From Eubacteriales bacterium mix99 (lineage in GTDB: Bacteria > Bacillota > Clostridia > Caldicoprobacterales > DTU083), in NCBI GenBank assembly GCA_038396605.1, contig CP121690.1, positions 3,066,356-3,130,355 on the forward strand: a DNA stretch of 64,000 nucleotides, written 5' to 3'. The notes under the pieces are model-generated. The model saw only the letters and a list, made by a program, of their open reading frames with translations, had not been told where the DNA came from and ran no database searches. Every line of letters begins with the position of its first letter. Position 1 is the first letter of the stretch. Both the position numbers and the translations under genes were made by a program. Positions 1 to 10,221 of this stretch are shown one piece after another.

Positions 1-1190
1 ACCTTTGTCTCCTGGGACGGGGTTTTCGTACGCATTGCATCAATGGACTTCTGGGTATCTGCCCTCATGGATCTCTCACTTAAGTAAAATCCAAATTTCT
101 TATGCCGGTTCAAACTGGAAATGGTGGTATTTTCCCTGACATTCAGGATTTCGAAAATGCCGGTTTCGCGTCGGTCCTCCGTCAGCATCGCAAAGCCATT
201 TTTAATCGAATCCCGCGCATTTCTGTTGGAGACTTCTTTCCCATCCAGCCGAATGATCCCCGATTCTCTTGTGGCAATCCCGAAAATTGCCTCCAGGGTT
301 TCCGTGCGCCCGCTTCCGTCCAGGCCTGCAATTCCCAGGATTTCACCCCTTCTGGCCTGAAAAGAAACTTCCTTCAGAATCGAGTACATTCCGGACAGAT
401 GCTCCACTTCCAAAGTGACTTTCCCGGGATGGTTTGTTTTGGGAGGAAACTGATTTTTCAATTCCCGTCCAACCATCAGACGGATCATATCCGCTTCTTC
501 CATCTGATCTGCCGACTCAGTGGCAACCCACATGCCATCCCGCATAATGGTAATTTCATCCGCTATTTTTTTGATTTCCGCCATTTTGTGAGAAATGTAG
601 ATAATCCCGCAGCCTTTCTTTTTCAGCAACCCAATGATTTGGAACAAATGCTCCACTTCCTGTTCGGTCAGGGAAGAGGTAGGCTCATCGAATACGATGA
701 TTTTTGCATCTGCAGAAACAGCTTTCGCGATTTCCACCATCTGTCTCTGTGATACCGGCATATCTCCCATAATTCGAAAAGGATCCATGGGAATGCCCAG
801 ATCATCGAAAATTTTCTTTGTATCCCGAACCATTTTTTTCTGATGAACTATCACGCCGCCTATTTTCGGATAACGCCCCAGCCAGAGATTATCCATAACG
901 TTGCGCTTCAATGCCTGATTCAGCTCCTGATGCACCATGGCCACTCCATGATCCAAAGCTTCCCTGGCATTTTTAAAATTGATTTCCTTTCCTTCCAGTT
1001 GAATCGTCCCGCTGTCCTTTTCATAAATCCCGAAAAGGCATTTCATCAGTGTGGATTTCCCGGCACCATTCTCCCCAATCAGGGCATGCACGGTACCTTT
1101 CTTCACGGTCAGGGACACATGGTCCAATGCTTTTACACCCGGAAATTCCTTACAGATATCTGTCATCTGCAGTAAAACATCCTGCTCCAT
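1..1190 (-). CDS. mglA: Sugar ABC transporter ATP-binding protein, MglA/RbsA type (3' end outside window)
   Basis: Cytoplasmic ATPase expected to energise uptake of galactose/methyl-galactoside or ribose-type sugars. About 396 codons are visible from an ATG at 1188-1190, preceded by AGGAGG (the family is about 500 aa), and the reading frame runs off the left edge. The first nucleotide-binding domain has a Walker A (GENGAGKST, near residue 40), a Q-loop, and a Walker B followed by an H-loop (VFDEPTSSL, then YISHK). A second domain begins with EVEHLSGMYSILKEVSF and carries GLDGSGRTE in place of a canonical Walker A, as is typical of the duplicated MglA/RbsA/XylG ATPases. It lies 82 bp behind the binding-protein gene on the same strand, so the permease gene probably lies beyond base 1. 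Family call is firm; the sugar is inferred only from the neighbour. Confidence 0.93.
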   Translation of the reverse strand, partial: MEQDVLLQMTDICKEFPGVKALDHVSLTVKKGTVHALIGENGAGKSTLMKCLFGIYEKDSGTIQLEGKEINFKNAREALDHGVAMVHQELNQALKRNVMDNLWLGRYPKIGGVIVHQKKMVRDTKKIFDDLGIPMDPFRIMGDMPVSQRQMVEIAKAVSADAKIIVFDEPTSSLTEQEVEHLFQIIGLLKKKGCGIIYISHKMAEIKKIADEITIMRDGMWVATESADQMEEADMIRLMVGRELKNQFPPKTNHPGKVTLEVEHLSGMYSILKEVSFQARRGEILGIAGLDGSGRTETLEAIFGIATRESGIIRLDGKEVSNRNARDSIKNGFAMLTEDRRETGIFEILNVRENTTISSLNRHKKFGFYLSERSMRADTQKSIDAMRTKTPSQETK

Positions 1191-1272
1191 ATCTGTCCTC
1201 CTGTCCTGTCTTCCGCAACGACGAGTAAGGCGGTCGGCCAATCCGGCCTCCGCCCTCCTCATCCTGCATTCT

Positions 1273-2403
1273 TTATTCTCCGGTATATTCTCCGTAAGGA
1301 ATATAGATCTTGTTGCTTACCTTTTCGGATATATTATAGGAATCGGTCCCATCCATCAGATCCTTGTCATCCGCAGCGTTGCCGGCCAGCTTCGCAATCG
1401 CTTCCGCCATACCCTCTGCGTCCTGTTTGATGGTCCCTGTCATCTTTCCGTCCTTGATAAGCTGCTTTGCGGCATCTGTGGCATCTACGCCGAACACCGG
1501 GATAGTCTTTCCCTCACTGTCGCCTCCAAGGTTGTATCCCTTATCGTTCAGGGCGGAAATTGCGCCTTCTGCCATACCGTCATTATTGCAGATTACCAAT
1601 TCAATCATGTTGTTATTGCCTTCATTGTACTGTGAAAGATTTGTCGTCATATAGTTATTGGATGCTGTGGCACTCCAGTTCCCGTCCTGATCCACCTGAT
1701 ACTTGTCTGTGTTGGATGGGTCAAAGTATTCCAGCTCCGGTTTCCCTGCTTCTTTTAAGATGCCATCCGCATCTTCCACCGCATATTGGGTACGATAGAT
1801 GGCTTCCGCATTGCCAAGCTGACCCATGAACATGGCATAGGAAATCTTGCCGTCCTTATTGAGATCCAATGTGTCAAAGTTCTTGACAATATAATCACCA
1901 ATCAGTTTGCCCTGCATATGTCCGGCCTCAGGAGCATCTGTTCCGACAAACGCGCATTTCTCATAACTGCCAAGAACCTGTCCTTCTGTTTTGTCGTCTT
2001 CGACGGCACGATTAAAGAATACCACGGGAATTCCTGCCGATTTGGCCTTATCCACAATCTGGGAAGAGGCATCTACCGAACCCGAAGTTACAATATTCAC
2101 GATCAACATGGTGGCACCGGTCTGAATTGCTGTATCAATCTGTTCATTCTGAGTGGTCTGATTGCTGTTGGCATCGTAATCCTGGTAGGAAACGCCCAGA
2201 TCATCCAGGCGCTTGTCCAGCACAGAACGTACGGAGGCAATATAGGTATCCGAGTATGTGTAATAGAATACACCAATACCGGCATCCGTTTTTCCTGCTT
2301 TTTTGGATCCTGTTTTCTTACTTTTCCCGCCGCTGCTGCCGCATCCGGCAAGCATTCCCACCGCCAGCACTGCCACAAGCAATACTGCAATCTTCTTTTT
2401 CAT
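1273..2403 (-). CDS. mglB: Galactose/methyl-galactoside-type substrate-binding lipoprotein
   Basis: Extracellular solute receptor of the importer whose ATPase follows it. The 376-aa product starts at the ATG at 2401-2403, which has GGGAGG about 7 bases upstream; an upstream in-frame extension has no ribosome site. It opens with a short lipoprotein signal peptide (MKKKIAVLLVAV, lipobox LAGC, Cys about 20), then a basic Lys/Ser linker. The periplasmic-binding-protein type 1 fold follows, with family-typical NSNQTTQNEQIDTAIQTGA and PVVFFNRAV. Length and these motifs resemble MglB-type galactose receptors of Firmicutes. Transcription probably starts at the strong promoter at 2743-2771, leaving a long leader. 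Whether it binds galactose, glucose or another hexose cannot be read from sequence. Confidence 0.88.
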   Translation of the reverse strand: MKKKIAVLLVAVLAVGMLAGCGSSGGKSKKTGSKKAGKTDAGIGVFYYTYSDTYIASVRSVLDKRLDDLGVSYQDYDANSNQTTQNEQIDTAIQTGATMLIVNIVTSGSVDASSQIVDKAKSAGIPVVFFNRAVEDDKTEGQVLGSYEKCAFVGTDAPEAGHMQGKLIGDYIVKNFDTLDLNKDGKISYAMFMGQLGNAEAIYRTQYAVEDADGILKEAGKPELEYFDPSNTDKYQVDQDGNWSATASNNYMTTNLSQYNEGNNNMIELVICNNDGMAEGAISALNDKGYNLGGDSEGKTIPVFGVDATDAAKQLIKDGKMTGTIKQDAEGMAEAIAKLAGNAADDKDLMDGTDSYNISEKVSNKIYIPYGEYTGE

Positions 2404-2742
2404 AAATATCCTCCCTCTCATAATTCTGAGCATCTCTGCATTCTCAATCACAGGATATCAGCTTTTCCAGAGAAACAACTTCACAGATACTTTACATGGA
2501 CAACGCCCCATTCTGTGACTGGCATGAATATTTATTTTAATCTTCTCCGCAAAACTCTGCCTGGAGGCCTGCTGAAACCGAGCTGCCTTTCTGCCTCTGT
2601 CCGCAAAGAAGCGGGGAAGGAAAAGTGATCTGACAGCGGTACCATACGAACTCTGATCCAAAATTCCTTAACACTTTGACTTGATAGGAAAACATCCAAT
2701 ATTTTAGTAAACATTATTAAATGAATGGTTCTTATCATGTAT
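2404..2742 (-). other. Long untranslated leader of the mgl operon
   Basis: About 330 bases separate the predicted transcription start from the mglB start codon. I see no convincing gene, no riboswitch core I recognise and no clear intrinsic terminator. Short open frames here have no ribosome sites. It is either a regulatory leader of unknown type or simply the scar of the rearrangement seen just upstream. Confidence 0.35.
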
Positions 2743-2771
2743 ATTATAGTCAAATACTATTATTTTGTCAA
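2743..2771 (-). promoter_or_regulatory. Sigma-A promoter of the mgl operon
   Basis: On the minus strand, TTGACA (2766-2771) and TATAAT (2743-2748) are separated by exactly 17 bases. Both boxes match consensus. The -35 region lies inside the last codons of the SGNH-hydrolase relic, so the promoter sits at the edge of the degraded surface-protein locus. Confidence 0.8.
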
Positions 2772-3170
2772 CATATTTGCATCCAGAATTAGTTTCGCTG
2801 TTTTAGCGTAGCTAAGCATATTAAAAATCGCTGAGGTCTCCCAGCTGCCGGTAGTCGCTCCTTGCTTTTCCACCCCCTTAGCGTTTCCCGCAAAACCAAG
2901 ATTGATGAAATCCCCATTCAGCCGGCGGGAGATGATGCCTTCATAGCTCATGCCAGGCCGAGAAGCGGCGGCCCCCTGGGGAATGGAAGAGCCATAATAC
3001 ACTACCGGCTTGCTTACGGCATAGCCCGGATGCGCAGAAAGCTTCGCATCCTTTGAAAGGCCGAGTGTCAGGCGACTTAAGTCGTTGTAAAGCGGCATGT
3101 ATAAGGTGATTTCGTTTACATCTCGGTTTCCGAAGTGAAAACAGCTCTCAAAACCGATCCATGGAATCAA
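2760..3170 (-). pseudogene. SGNH/GDSL esterase fragment fused behind a surface-protein gene
   Basis: A roughly 135-residue frame without its own plausible start. It contains the end of a GxDLY-type N-terminal domain (ITLYMPLYNDLSRLTLGL) and the nucleophile block of Lipase_GDSL_3 esterases (VVYYGSSIPQG, then RPGMSYEGIISRRLN and NLGFAGNAKG). The intact family is about 350 aa; both the start and everything after the second block, including the catalytic Asp/His region, are missing. After NAKG the frame changes to EKQGATT, a string also present in the GH43 domain upstream, then to a tail I do not recognise. It overlaps the end of the preceding frame by 23 bases in another phase. I read it as a recombination relic, not a working enzyme. 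Confidence 0.7.
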
Positions 3171-6100
3171 TATACTGGATCCGGGCGGAACCGGAGAGCT
3201 CCAGATTCCGCGATATGACCACTCCGCGGATACTGCCGCTGCCGGTAACCTTTAATACCGCATTCGGAGCATAAAACACTCCGGCGTCTATCTGCCCATT
3301 ACCTGACAGATTGACTGTATTGCCGCCTGTTACGATAGGACCCGTCATGCCTCCCGAGCCGCCAAGGGTCACATCCGCCTTCTCAGCAAACAAAGAACCG
3401 TTCCATACCGTGCTGCCGCCGAAGTCAAGGGCCTCCCCGCCTGCATAGTACAGAAAGACATCGTCATAACTCCCATCGGGGTTGATTTTCCCGTTATTAG
3501 CCAGCTCGAATCCATCAATAACATACAGGATCAGCCTGCCGCTTCCGGTCCGGTTGACCAGGATGCGTCCGCTACCGGTAACCGACAGATTGTCTGCAAC
3601 GACTTCGATATCCTCGTCGCCGACGTTTATGGTTAATTCATTTGTAACATCAATATTGCCATAGGCGCCGCTTTCGTTGATAACACAGGAGTCTTCCGAC
3701 TGCCACCCGGCTACAAGATCTTCTTTTCCCTCCAGAGCGGGGAACCCCGGAAACTGCGGCAGCAGATATTCTTTCGCCAAAGGAAGAGGTTTGATTTCCC
3801 CTGTTACATTTTCCGCGGGATCGGGTCTCGCGCCGGTCACGACTTTCGTCCAATCCCCGTCCGGACCGATCCACAGATCCCCTTCTATTTCAGCCGACCA
3901 GGAAAAATCCACACTGCCCGCTTCCACGGCATTCGTTCCGATGTTCCCGATAATTTGGGAACTGCCTTTCAGAGATATGCTTTCCGTGGCAAATACACCG
4001 TCGGGAAGCGGCTCCGGCGATCCCGGTGTTTCCGTTGACTCGTCCCAGCCACTGATTTTCTCTGCAAGCGGCATCGGATTAACATCGATTGTCATCTCGG
4101 TTGAAATCGGCTGTGGATGACCGCTTCCGTTCCCAACAATGACGCCCTCGCTCCCCACTGTATACGGTTCGACAAAGACAAACCTGCCGCTCTGTGTGTT
4201 GGTCCCAGTGTAAGCATGGTAGCAAATCCAAAGACTCTTTCCGTCCGGAGATGTCGTGTAAGACGCATGTCCGCAGCCGTTCACCTCATCAGACTTCGAA
4301 AAAATGGGCTCCGGACTTTTTTCCCAGCTATCATAGGAAAGGGGATCGTCCCCAACCAATTTAAGCTGACCAAGAGAATAGAATGTGGTCCAGTAACCGC
4401 TTCCGGAATAAATGATATAAACCCTCCCCGTTGGGGCCATAGACGGCCGTGCCGCCCTCTACAACCTCCGGATAGATTTTATTTCCGCTGGTGGTCGCTC
4501 CTTGCTTTTCCCAATCCAGTGTCGGCTGACAGATCATGGCCTTCTGACCTTTCAGAATCCAAGGTGTACTCATTTCACAGAGGTATTCCACCTGATAGCG
4601 CCGTTGTTCACCGTTTACCGGCTCCTCCCATACTTCATCCACCCACATGGCATAATTCCTGCCTTTGCAGCGAAGAACAGTCTGCCCGGCGCACCATCCT
4701 GTGTTAAATTCCGGATCATCCGGGTTTTTTACCTTAACCGGTACATTTATCTCTCCCGTTTCCGGATTTCCATATGGTCCTTCAGGTGTGCCGCTTAGAG
4801 ATTTGAGTGCATATAACCGATGGTTATTATTATCACCGTCATCGCAGGCAATATATAGATACCATCCGGCATTCTCAGCACCGGCTTCCGCCTCCGAAAA
4901 GTAATGGATCTCCGGCGACCACAAATTCCTGGAATATTCATGTCCTGGCTCGGGCTTAAAGACTACAATCGGAGGCGCGGTGGCCAGATCCTCAAAATTC
5001 ATTGCCTTGAATACACTGATCTGCGTACTGCCTGTAATCGTCAGGTAGTAATATCCGTCGTGAAGAAACAGCCAGGGGTCCGCACCGGAGCGGAGATAGT
5101 TTTGAAAGGCAGTCGTTCCGGTTTCCACTGCGGAAATATCAATAGCCGAACTGGTATTCAGCGTTGATTTCATGTTTCCCTCAAAATTTTTTGTGCCCTT
5201 TACGTCGGTCACGCGCTGATAGTTGCCACCGTTCAGAGCCAGCTCCCAGGTTCCGCTCAACTCCGGTAAAGCCGATGTTGCCGGAGCGATCGCAGAACGA
5301 AAGATTCCGTTATTCAAGGTAGCGGAAAGATGCCCTGAAAATGATTTGCAGTTGTTGCTGGTTCCATAGATTCCGGCATGGAAATCACCGCTGTTGGCGG
5401 TCAGATCAAAGTTGCCGCTAACTTCGCCGTCACCTGTCAGACAGAAATATCCGAAGTATTCGCCGCCGTTCACCTCAACGGTTACATTGGCATTCCGTTG
5501 CGAGGCACGATACCCTCCGTGACTGCTCCACAGCGGGTCGGCGTTCCCACCGCGGACGATGTGATACCTCCCGCTGTTGATGATCAGCGAATAGCTGTCA
5601 TTTTCCACGGCGCGCTCAAATCCACCACCGTTGATGGAAAGGTAATTGGAAACGCCGACCTGCTTTTCGACCCGAATGCCGGTATCAAAAACGGTACTGT
5701 TGCCGTTGCAGTATATACTGCGGGAGGATGCGCGCATTTCAAGGGTAACATCGGCAAAGCGGCTTGGCCCGCCGAGTGCCAGATCTGCGCCTAAATTGAT
5801 CTGTGCAGAGTTTGTCTGGCGGTAGTCTATACCGGCAAAGACACTGGTAACGGTAACGGTTCCTCTATGTGCCGGAAGCTTCACCTCATCCGTGATGGAA
5901 AGCTGTCCGCAGATGACAACGGTACCATCCCTATTATCCAATGCCTGGATCGCACTTCCCAGATTATTTACGGCATCTGTCGGAGAGGAACCCGTCCCCG
6001 TGCCGTCATCTGTAACAAAAACAACACGGCTGCCTTCAACCCGATCAAAGAACGGACGATATCCATCGATTTGCTCTTCTGAATATTTCAGCGAATTGTA

Positions 6101-7435
6101 ATAAAGTGTCCGCTCACCGCTTTTGCTGCCATTGGTATTGTCACCCGCATTTTTCAGCATAATGCTTTCCATCGCCAAAGGTCCGTTTGCACGGTAAACA
6201 GTATCCTTTTCAAAGAGAAGCACGCTGTTTTCTTCGCCGGATAATACGATCCTGCTGTTGTGCGCCGGTTCCTGAAAATGAATGGGAACCGGATATTCTC
6301 CAAGGATCAGGATACTGCCGCCTCCCTGTGAAAGAAGAGAAAACGCGTCTGACAACGAGCCGGTCGGCGTTGCTTCGGAAAGACCGTCGCCTGTGGCGTT
6401 GTTTTTGACATACACACAGCCAAAGGGAATGATATCGTCAAAATCTTTGCCAAGTTCCTGTGCCTGTGCCTCGGAATAAAGAATCGAATTGTATTGAAGC
6501 GTCAGGATTGAATTGGCGCATAGGCTTTCGATCGCAGCACTTCCATAGGACCTGCAAGCTGCGCCGAGAGTTCCGCCGTCCAGGAAAAGCCTGGCATGGC
6601 CGACAACATTGTTAATGTCTACCATATCAACACTGCCGCCTTTTAAGAAGATATCAGCGTCACCGTTGATTCGACGGGTTTTGTCACCGGCAGTAAAGAT
6701 CGTGCCGATCCTGCCGCCATTCACAGTAATTTCCGTGTTGGCGCAATAATGGTTTTCGAGTGCCGCTCCGTATACCTCCCGGATCTCCCCGCCCTCAATG
6801 AGAATATGGGATATCCCGGTATAGGTCTGTGATTTCGTTCCCGATTTCATCTTTCGTGAAAATCCACATAACGCGTAATATGATCCGCTACGGATCGTGA
6901 TTTGGGAATCAAGATCGGTTACAGAGATCTTTTCCGGTTCATAAAAGCCGCCGGCTATATAAATCCCCGTATCAGTGCTTCCCGTATTGACCGTTTCGAC
7001 CCTCTCTCCGAATTCAATCGGGTGGAAGCCTGCCGCAAATGTCATTTGCCCGTTATGCCGAATGGTTACATCTTCAAACAGCGTATTCCCTCCGAGTCTA
7101 TAAAGGTACTTTTCCGGAAAAGTCAATGTCCCGCCGGTTATGGTAACCCTGCCGGAATGTGCCATCTCAGTATACTCCGTATCGGTAAATGTGAACTCCT
7201 CGCCTATACAAACAGTCCCTCCGGAGTCTCCTAAGCTCTCAATTGCTTTGGTCATCGTACGAAAAGCCTGAGCCTCAGATTTGCCGGTGTTGGTGTCATT
7301 GCCCTCATCACTCAGATAAACGATTGAAACGGTCGCATCCGGTTCCGTTGCGGATACCGGAATCCGAAAGCAGCCCATTATGAGCGTCAACAAAATAACA
7401 AACCCAAGGAACATCGGTTTCAAGGTTTTCATCAT
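3148..7435 (-). pseudogene. Secreted beta-helix/GH43 surface protein with an internal frameshift
   Basis: Reading from the ATG at 7433-7435 (GGAGGAG upstream), a 1024-residue frame has a signal peptide (about residues 1-30) and Gly/Asn-rich repeats typical of right-handed parallel beta-helices (for example VNGGRIGTIFTAG). From about residue 785 comes a GH43 five-bladed propeller, with GADPWLFLHDGYYYLT holding the likely catalytic base Asp and VVEGGTAVY the likely acid Glu. The frame then derails at 4426-4429. Removing one G from the minus-strand GGGG there joins it to a 430-codon frame with the rest of GH43 (YGPNGRVYIIYSGSGYW) and a Gly/Ser/Val-rich beta-solenoid tail (SVTGSGRILVNRTGSGRL). 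The combined protein would be about 1430 aa. It lies 23 bp after the epimerase gene. Expected role: extracellular glycan binding or trimming. A base-calling error could also explain the shift. Confidence 0.75.
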
Positions 7436-7458
7436 GTTTTGCTCTCCTCCTGTTCAAT

Positions 7459-8364
7459 TTATCTGCCGGTTGTCACTTCGGTTTGTCGACCGGGCTGAAA
7501 AAATAATTCCCGATAAAATACAGTGCCAGGGGAAAGCCTGTTGCCGGCCGGTTTCTTTTCCCATATATGATCTGTACCAACAAAATCCGACAGCCCGCAC
7601 CATGGCTCGATACAGATCAGACTCATTTGATGGGCAACGCCCCAGAAGGTTATATAAGGGAAGTCCTTAATTCCGATTCGAATGCGATGACCGGATTTTC
7701 TCGACCGAATCTCAATCCAATCAGCGTCATAGCCCTCGGAAAGAATGGGACCTCCGTTAAAAAAGCCTTCAAAAAGCGGTAGCTCGGAGGAATCTTTTAA
7801 CATCGGCTCCCGTGCGGTTGTACAAAGACGCGTATGGGGTTCCAGAATAATTTTGTCCACTGTCTGCGGACGGTCAAACACCAGCAGATAATCCCCGGCA
7901 GACTCGCCCAGAACAATGGGACAGTAAAAGCCGGGATGCGCCCCCAGGCTGAAAAACATGTCTCCCGGACCAGTGTTTCGGACGGAAAAGCGTTGGAAGA
8001 CTGTGTCCCCCTTCAGAGAAAATTCCACTTGAAGGGAAAATGGATAGGGAAACATCCGCAGTGTCTCCTCTGTGTCTGTTAATTCCAGTACCAATATCTG
8101 ATCCGTTTGTTTCACCAGTGTAAAATCCATGTCTTTTGCAAATCCATGCATAGGAAGCGGATATTCCTTTCCGCGGACAAACACCCGGCTGCGGGATATA
8201 CGTCCGGTTGCTGGAAAGAGCAGCAGCGAATGGTTTCCCCAGGCCTCGGGAGCTGCCTGCCATAGATATTCCCTGTCCAGCTTGCGACTGTATATACTTT
8301 GAAGTTCCGCGCCTGCGGTGGAAACCCTTATCGAAAGAGATTCATTATGTAGTTGATAGATCAT
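7459..8364 (-). CDS. Aldose 1-epimerase family protein (LacX-like)
   Basis: Interconverts alpha and beta anomers of aldoses so that later enzymes receive the right form. The start is the ATG at 8362-8364, six bases after GGAGG; a longer in-frame extension upstream lacks a ribosome site. The 301-aa product has the galactose-mutarotase-like beta-sandwich signatures: WGNHSLLLFPATGR near residue 45, PMHGFAKDMDF near 75 with the conserved His, and SLGAHPGFYCPI near 150 with the second His. It is shorter than GalM (about 340 aa) and closer to the LacX/YeaD-like branch. It is the penultimate gene of the long catabolic cluster, 55 bp after the aldolase. The substrate is unknown; a hexose or 6-deoxyhexose would fit the neighbours. 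Confidence 0.82.
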   Translation of the reverse strand: MIYQLHNESLSIRVSTAGAELQSIYSRKLDREYLWQAAPEAWGNHSLLLFPATGRISRSRVFVRGKEYPLPMHGFAKDMDFTLVKQTDQILVLELTDTEETLRMFPYPFSLQVEFSLKGDTVFQRFSVRNTGPGDMFFSLGAHPGFYCPIVLGESAGDYLLVFDRPQTVDKIILEPHTRLCTTAREPMLKDSSELPLFEGFFNGGPILSEGYDADWIEIRSRKSGHRIRIGIKDFPYITFWGVAHQMSLICIEPWCGLSDFVGTDHIWEKKPAGNRLSPGTVFYRELFFQPGRQTEVTTGR

Positions 8365-8419
8365 ACCGACCTCCATTTCACCGCTATTATCGGCGGTATA
8401 AACAGTGATGAATAAGTAT

Positions 8420-9223
8420 TTATCCGTTATATTTTCTGTTACATTTTTCTGTGTATCGCGCATCGAATTGCGCGCGGATTCCGGAGCAGGCATCCTTGAA
8501 GATTCCGACATCCACAGAATAGGACAGATAACGTATGCCGGAATCGACCCAAAGCTTCATCATATCGATACTATCGGTAAAGGTTCCCACAATGGCGCCC
8601 TTTTCCGCGGCACGGGAGACGATCTCCCTCATTTGGTCCAGCACCCTGGGATGGGTGATCTCACCGGGTATCCCAAGGCTCTGGGAAAGGTCGTAGGGTC
8701 CGATGAACACAATATCGACTCCTTCCACATCCAGGATTTCATCCAGATTTTCCATCGCCTGCTGCCCTTCCAGCTGGATAACGACCAATGCCTGATTGGC
8801 CTCTTGAAAATAAGCCGCGGGTTCCGTGGCGGAATAACAGGCTGCCCGAACAAAACGGCAAACCCCACGCTCTCCTTCCGGAAAATACCTGGCCGCCCGA
8901 ACAGCTTCCCGCGCTTCCCGGGCCGATGTAATCTGCGGAATCTGTACTCCGGCCGCGCCGATATCAAGCGCCTGGGAAATCGCAACCTCCGAAAGGGAAG
9001 AAACCCGCACGACAGGAAGCATTCCGGTCAGTTGCGCGGCACGAATATTGTTCTGCATTCCCTGCAGGCTTTCCGGACCGTGCTCCATATCCAGGATGGC
9101 AAAATCATAGCCCGCGTATCCGGCGACTTCCACAAACGCCGGATCTCCTGTCTTCATAAAGGGCCCCAGAACCGCCTCTTTTTGAATTTTGCGTCGAAAA
9201 GAACGGATTACGTCACGATTCAT
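8420..9223 (-). CDS. HpcH/HpaI-family 2-keto-3-deoxy acid aldolase
   Basis: Class II, metal-dependent aldolase expected to split a 2-keto-3-deoxy (sugar) acid to pyruvate and an aldehyde. All family blocks are present in 267 aa: DFAILDMEHGPES (about residues 40-52), GVQIPQITSAREA (about 92), ARYFPEGERGV (about 110), VVIQLEG with the metal-binding Glu (about 147) and DIVFIGPYDLSQSLG (about 170). The ATG at 9221-9223 follows AAAGGAGGAG and overlaps the stop of the preceding gene (ATGA). Relatives include KDR aldolase RhmA and HpaI. With an IlvD-type dehydratase and SDR in the same cluster, a KDR/KDG-like acid is the likely substrate, but this is inference. Confidence 0.88.
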   Translation of the reverse strand: MNRDVIRSFRRKIQKEAVLGPFMKTGDPAFVEVAGYAGYDFAILDMEHGPESLQGMQNNIRAAQLTGMLPVVRVSSLSEVAISQALDIGAAGVQIPQITSAREAREAVRAARYFPEGERGVCRFVRAACYSATEPAAYFQEANQALVVIQLEGQQAMENLDEILDVEGVDIVFIGPYDLSQSLGIPGEITHPRVLDQMREIVSRAAEKGAIVGTFTDSIDMMKLWVDSGIRYLSYSVDVGIFKDACSGIRAQFDARYTEKCNRKYNG

Positions 9224-10125
9224 GATACTCCTCCTTTCGATTTCGTCTTCAAGGCTTCAAGATGCGTCCGGACGGTAAACCGTTCCAGAAAAAGATATTC
9301 CGGCTCCGGACGGCCTTCCTCGCGAATCAATCCGCGTGCCAATGTTCTCTGATCCATTCCGGGGGTTTCCGTAAGCCGGCGGGAAAGATAGTTGTCATAG
9401 CGTTCTGTCACCGCCATGCTGGTCTGCAGATAATCCTGCACGGCTTCCTTTCCCGTTGCCGACGCCCCCTGAGGGGAATAGGAATGCGCCGCCAGCAGAT
9501 TTTCGGCTTGCAGCGCTGCCAGGCGTTTTAAACTGCCGCGATAGGCGTTGAGATCCTGATAAAACGCAAGGCCGGCCCCTGCCGCACCGCTGCCCTGCAC
9601 GGAATCTCCGCTGATCAGTGTATTTGTCTTTTCGTCCAGCCAGCAAACCGTATCCTCATCGTGTCCCGGCGTATGGATCAAACGCAAGCGCCCCGCTAAA
9701 AGCTCCCCTTCTTTCATCAGCCGATCCGGCTCCACACCGAGAAGAACTTTGGCCGGCTCCGGGCTGTCTTCGGGAAAAACGCTCCGGATCAGTTTATTGT
9801 ATTTTAATGGGTTACGGATTTTATCGGCAGAGCCCTCATATACCGCTGTCCGAATTCCGGTCAGCTCCTTTATGCGGTAATGCCCGCCGACATGATCCCC
9901 ATGGCAGTGGGTGCAGGTAAGCCATCCGATTTGCTCCGGCCGGATTTTTTCCGCTTCCAGCGCCGGAAGAATGCAATCATCCACGACTTCCCGATTCGCT
10001 CCGCTGTCAATCAGTACGGTATCTTCGGCGTTCCGGCCGCATACCAGTACGACACCGCTCCAATAGTCCCCAAAGGGCGTTCGAAGCAGCTTAATCCCCG
10101 GCACGATCTCTTCAAAACCAATCAT
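9220..10125 (-). CDS. MBL-fold metallo-hydrolase
   Basis: Metallo-beta-lactamase-fold hydrolase of unknown substrate, 301 aa from the ATG at 10123-10125 (GGAGG seven bases upstream). Metal ligands visible are THCHGDH (the HxHxDH motif, near residue 72), IHTPGHDED (near 150) and an Asp in LISGDSVQG (near 175). There is no signal peptide, so it is cytoplasmic. It is coupled by a 4-base overlap to the aldolase gene and follows the DUF2877 gene by 96 bp. In such a pathway it might hydrolyse a lactone, thioester or acyl intermediate; the sequence does not decide. Confidence 0.85.
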   Translation of the reverse strand: MIGFEEIVPGIKLLRTPFGDYWSGVVLVCGRNAEDTVLIDSGANREVVDDCILPALEAEKIRPEQIGWLTCTHCHGDHVGGHYRIKELTGIRTAVYEGSADKIRNPLKYNKLIRSVFPEDSPEPAKVLLGVEPDRLMKEGELLAGRLRLIHTPGHDEDTVCWLDEKTNTLISGDSVQGSGAAGAGLAFYQDLNAYRGSLKRLAALQAENLLAAHSYSPQGASATGKEAVQDYLQTSMAVTERYDNYLSRRLTETPGMDQRTLARGLIREEGRPEPEYLFLERFTVRTHLEALKTKSKGGVS

Positions 10126-10221
10126 TATCCATCCTCCAATTATCATCCATCTTACTATCATCGTCTTTGTAAGGTTCCAACAGATTTGCTTCCGGTTACA
10201 AGCCTTTCAGATACCTCAAAA

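Noticed and set aside
2404-2742. Riboswitch in the mgl leader
   Set aside because: I found no recognisable aptamer core or expression-platform terminator; it stays an unexplained leader.
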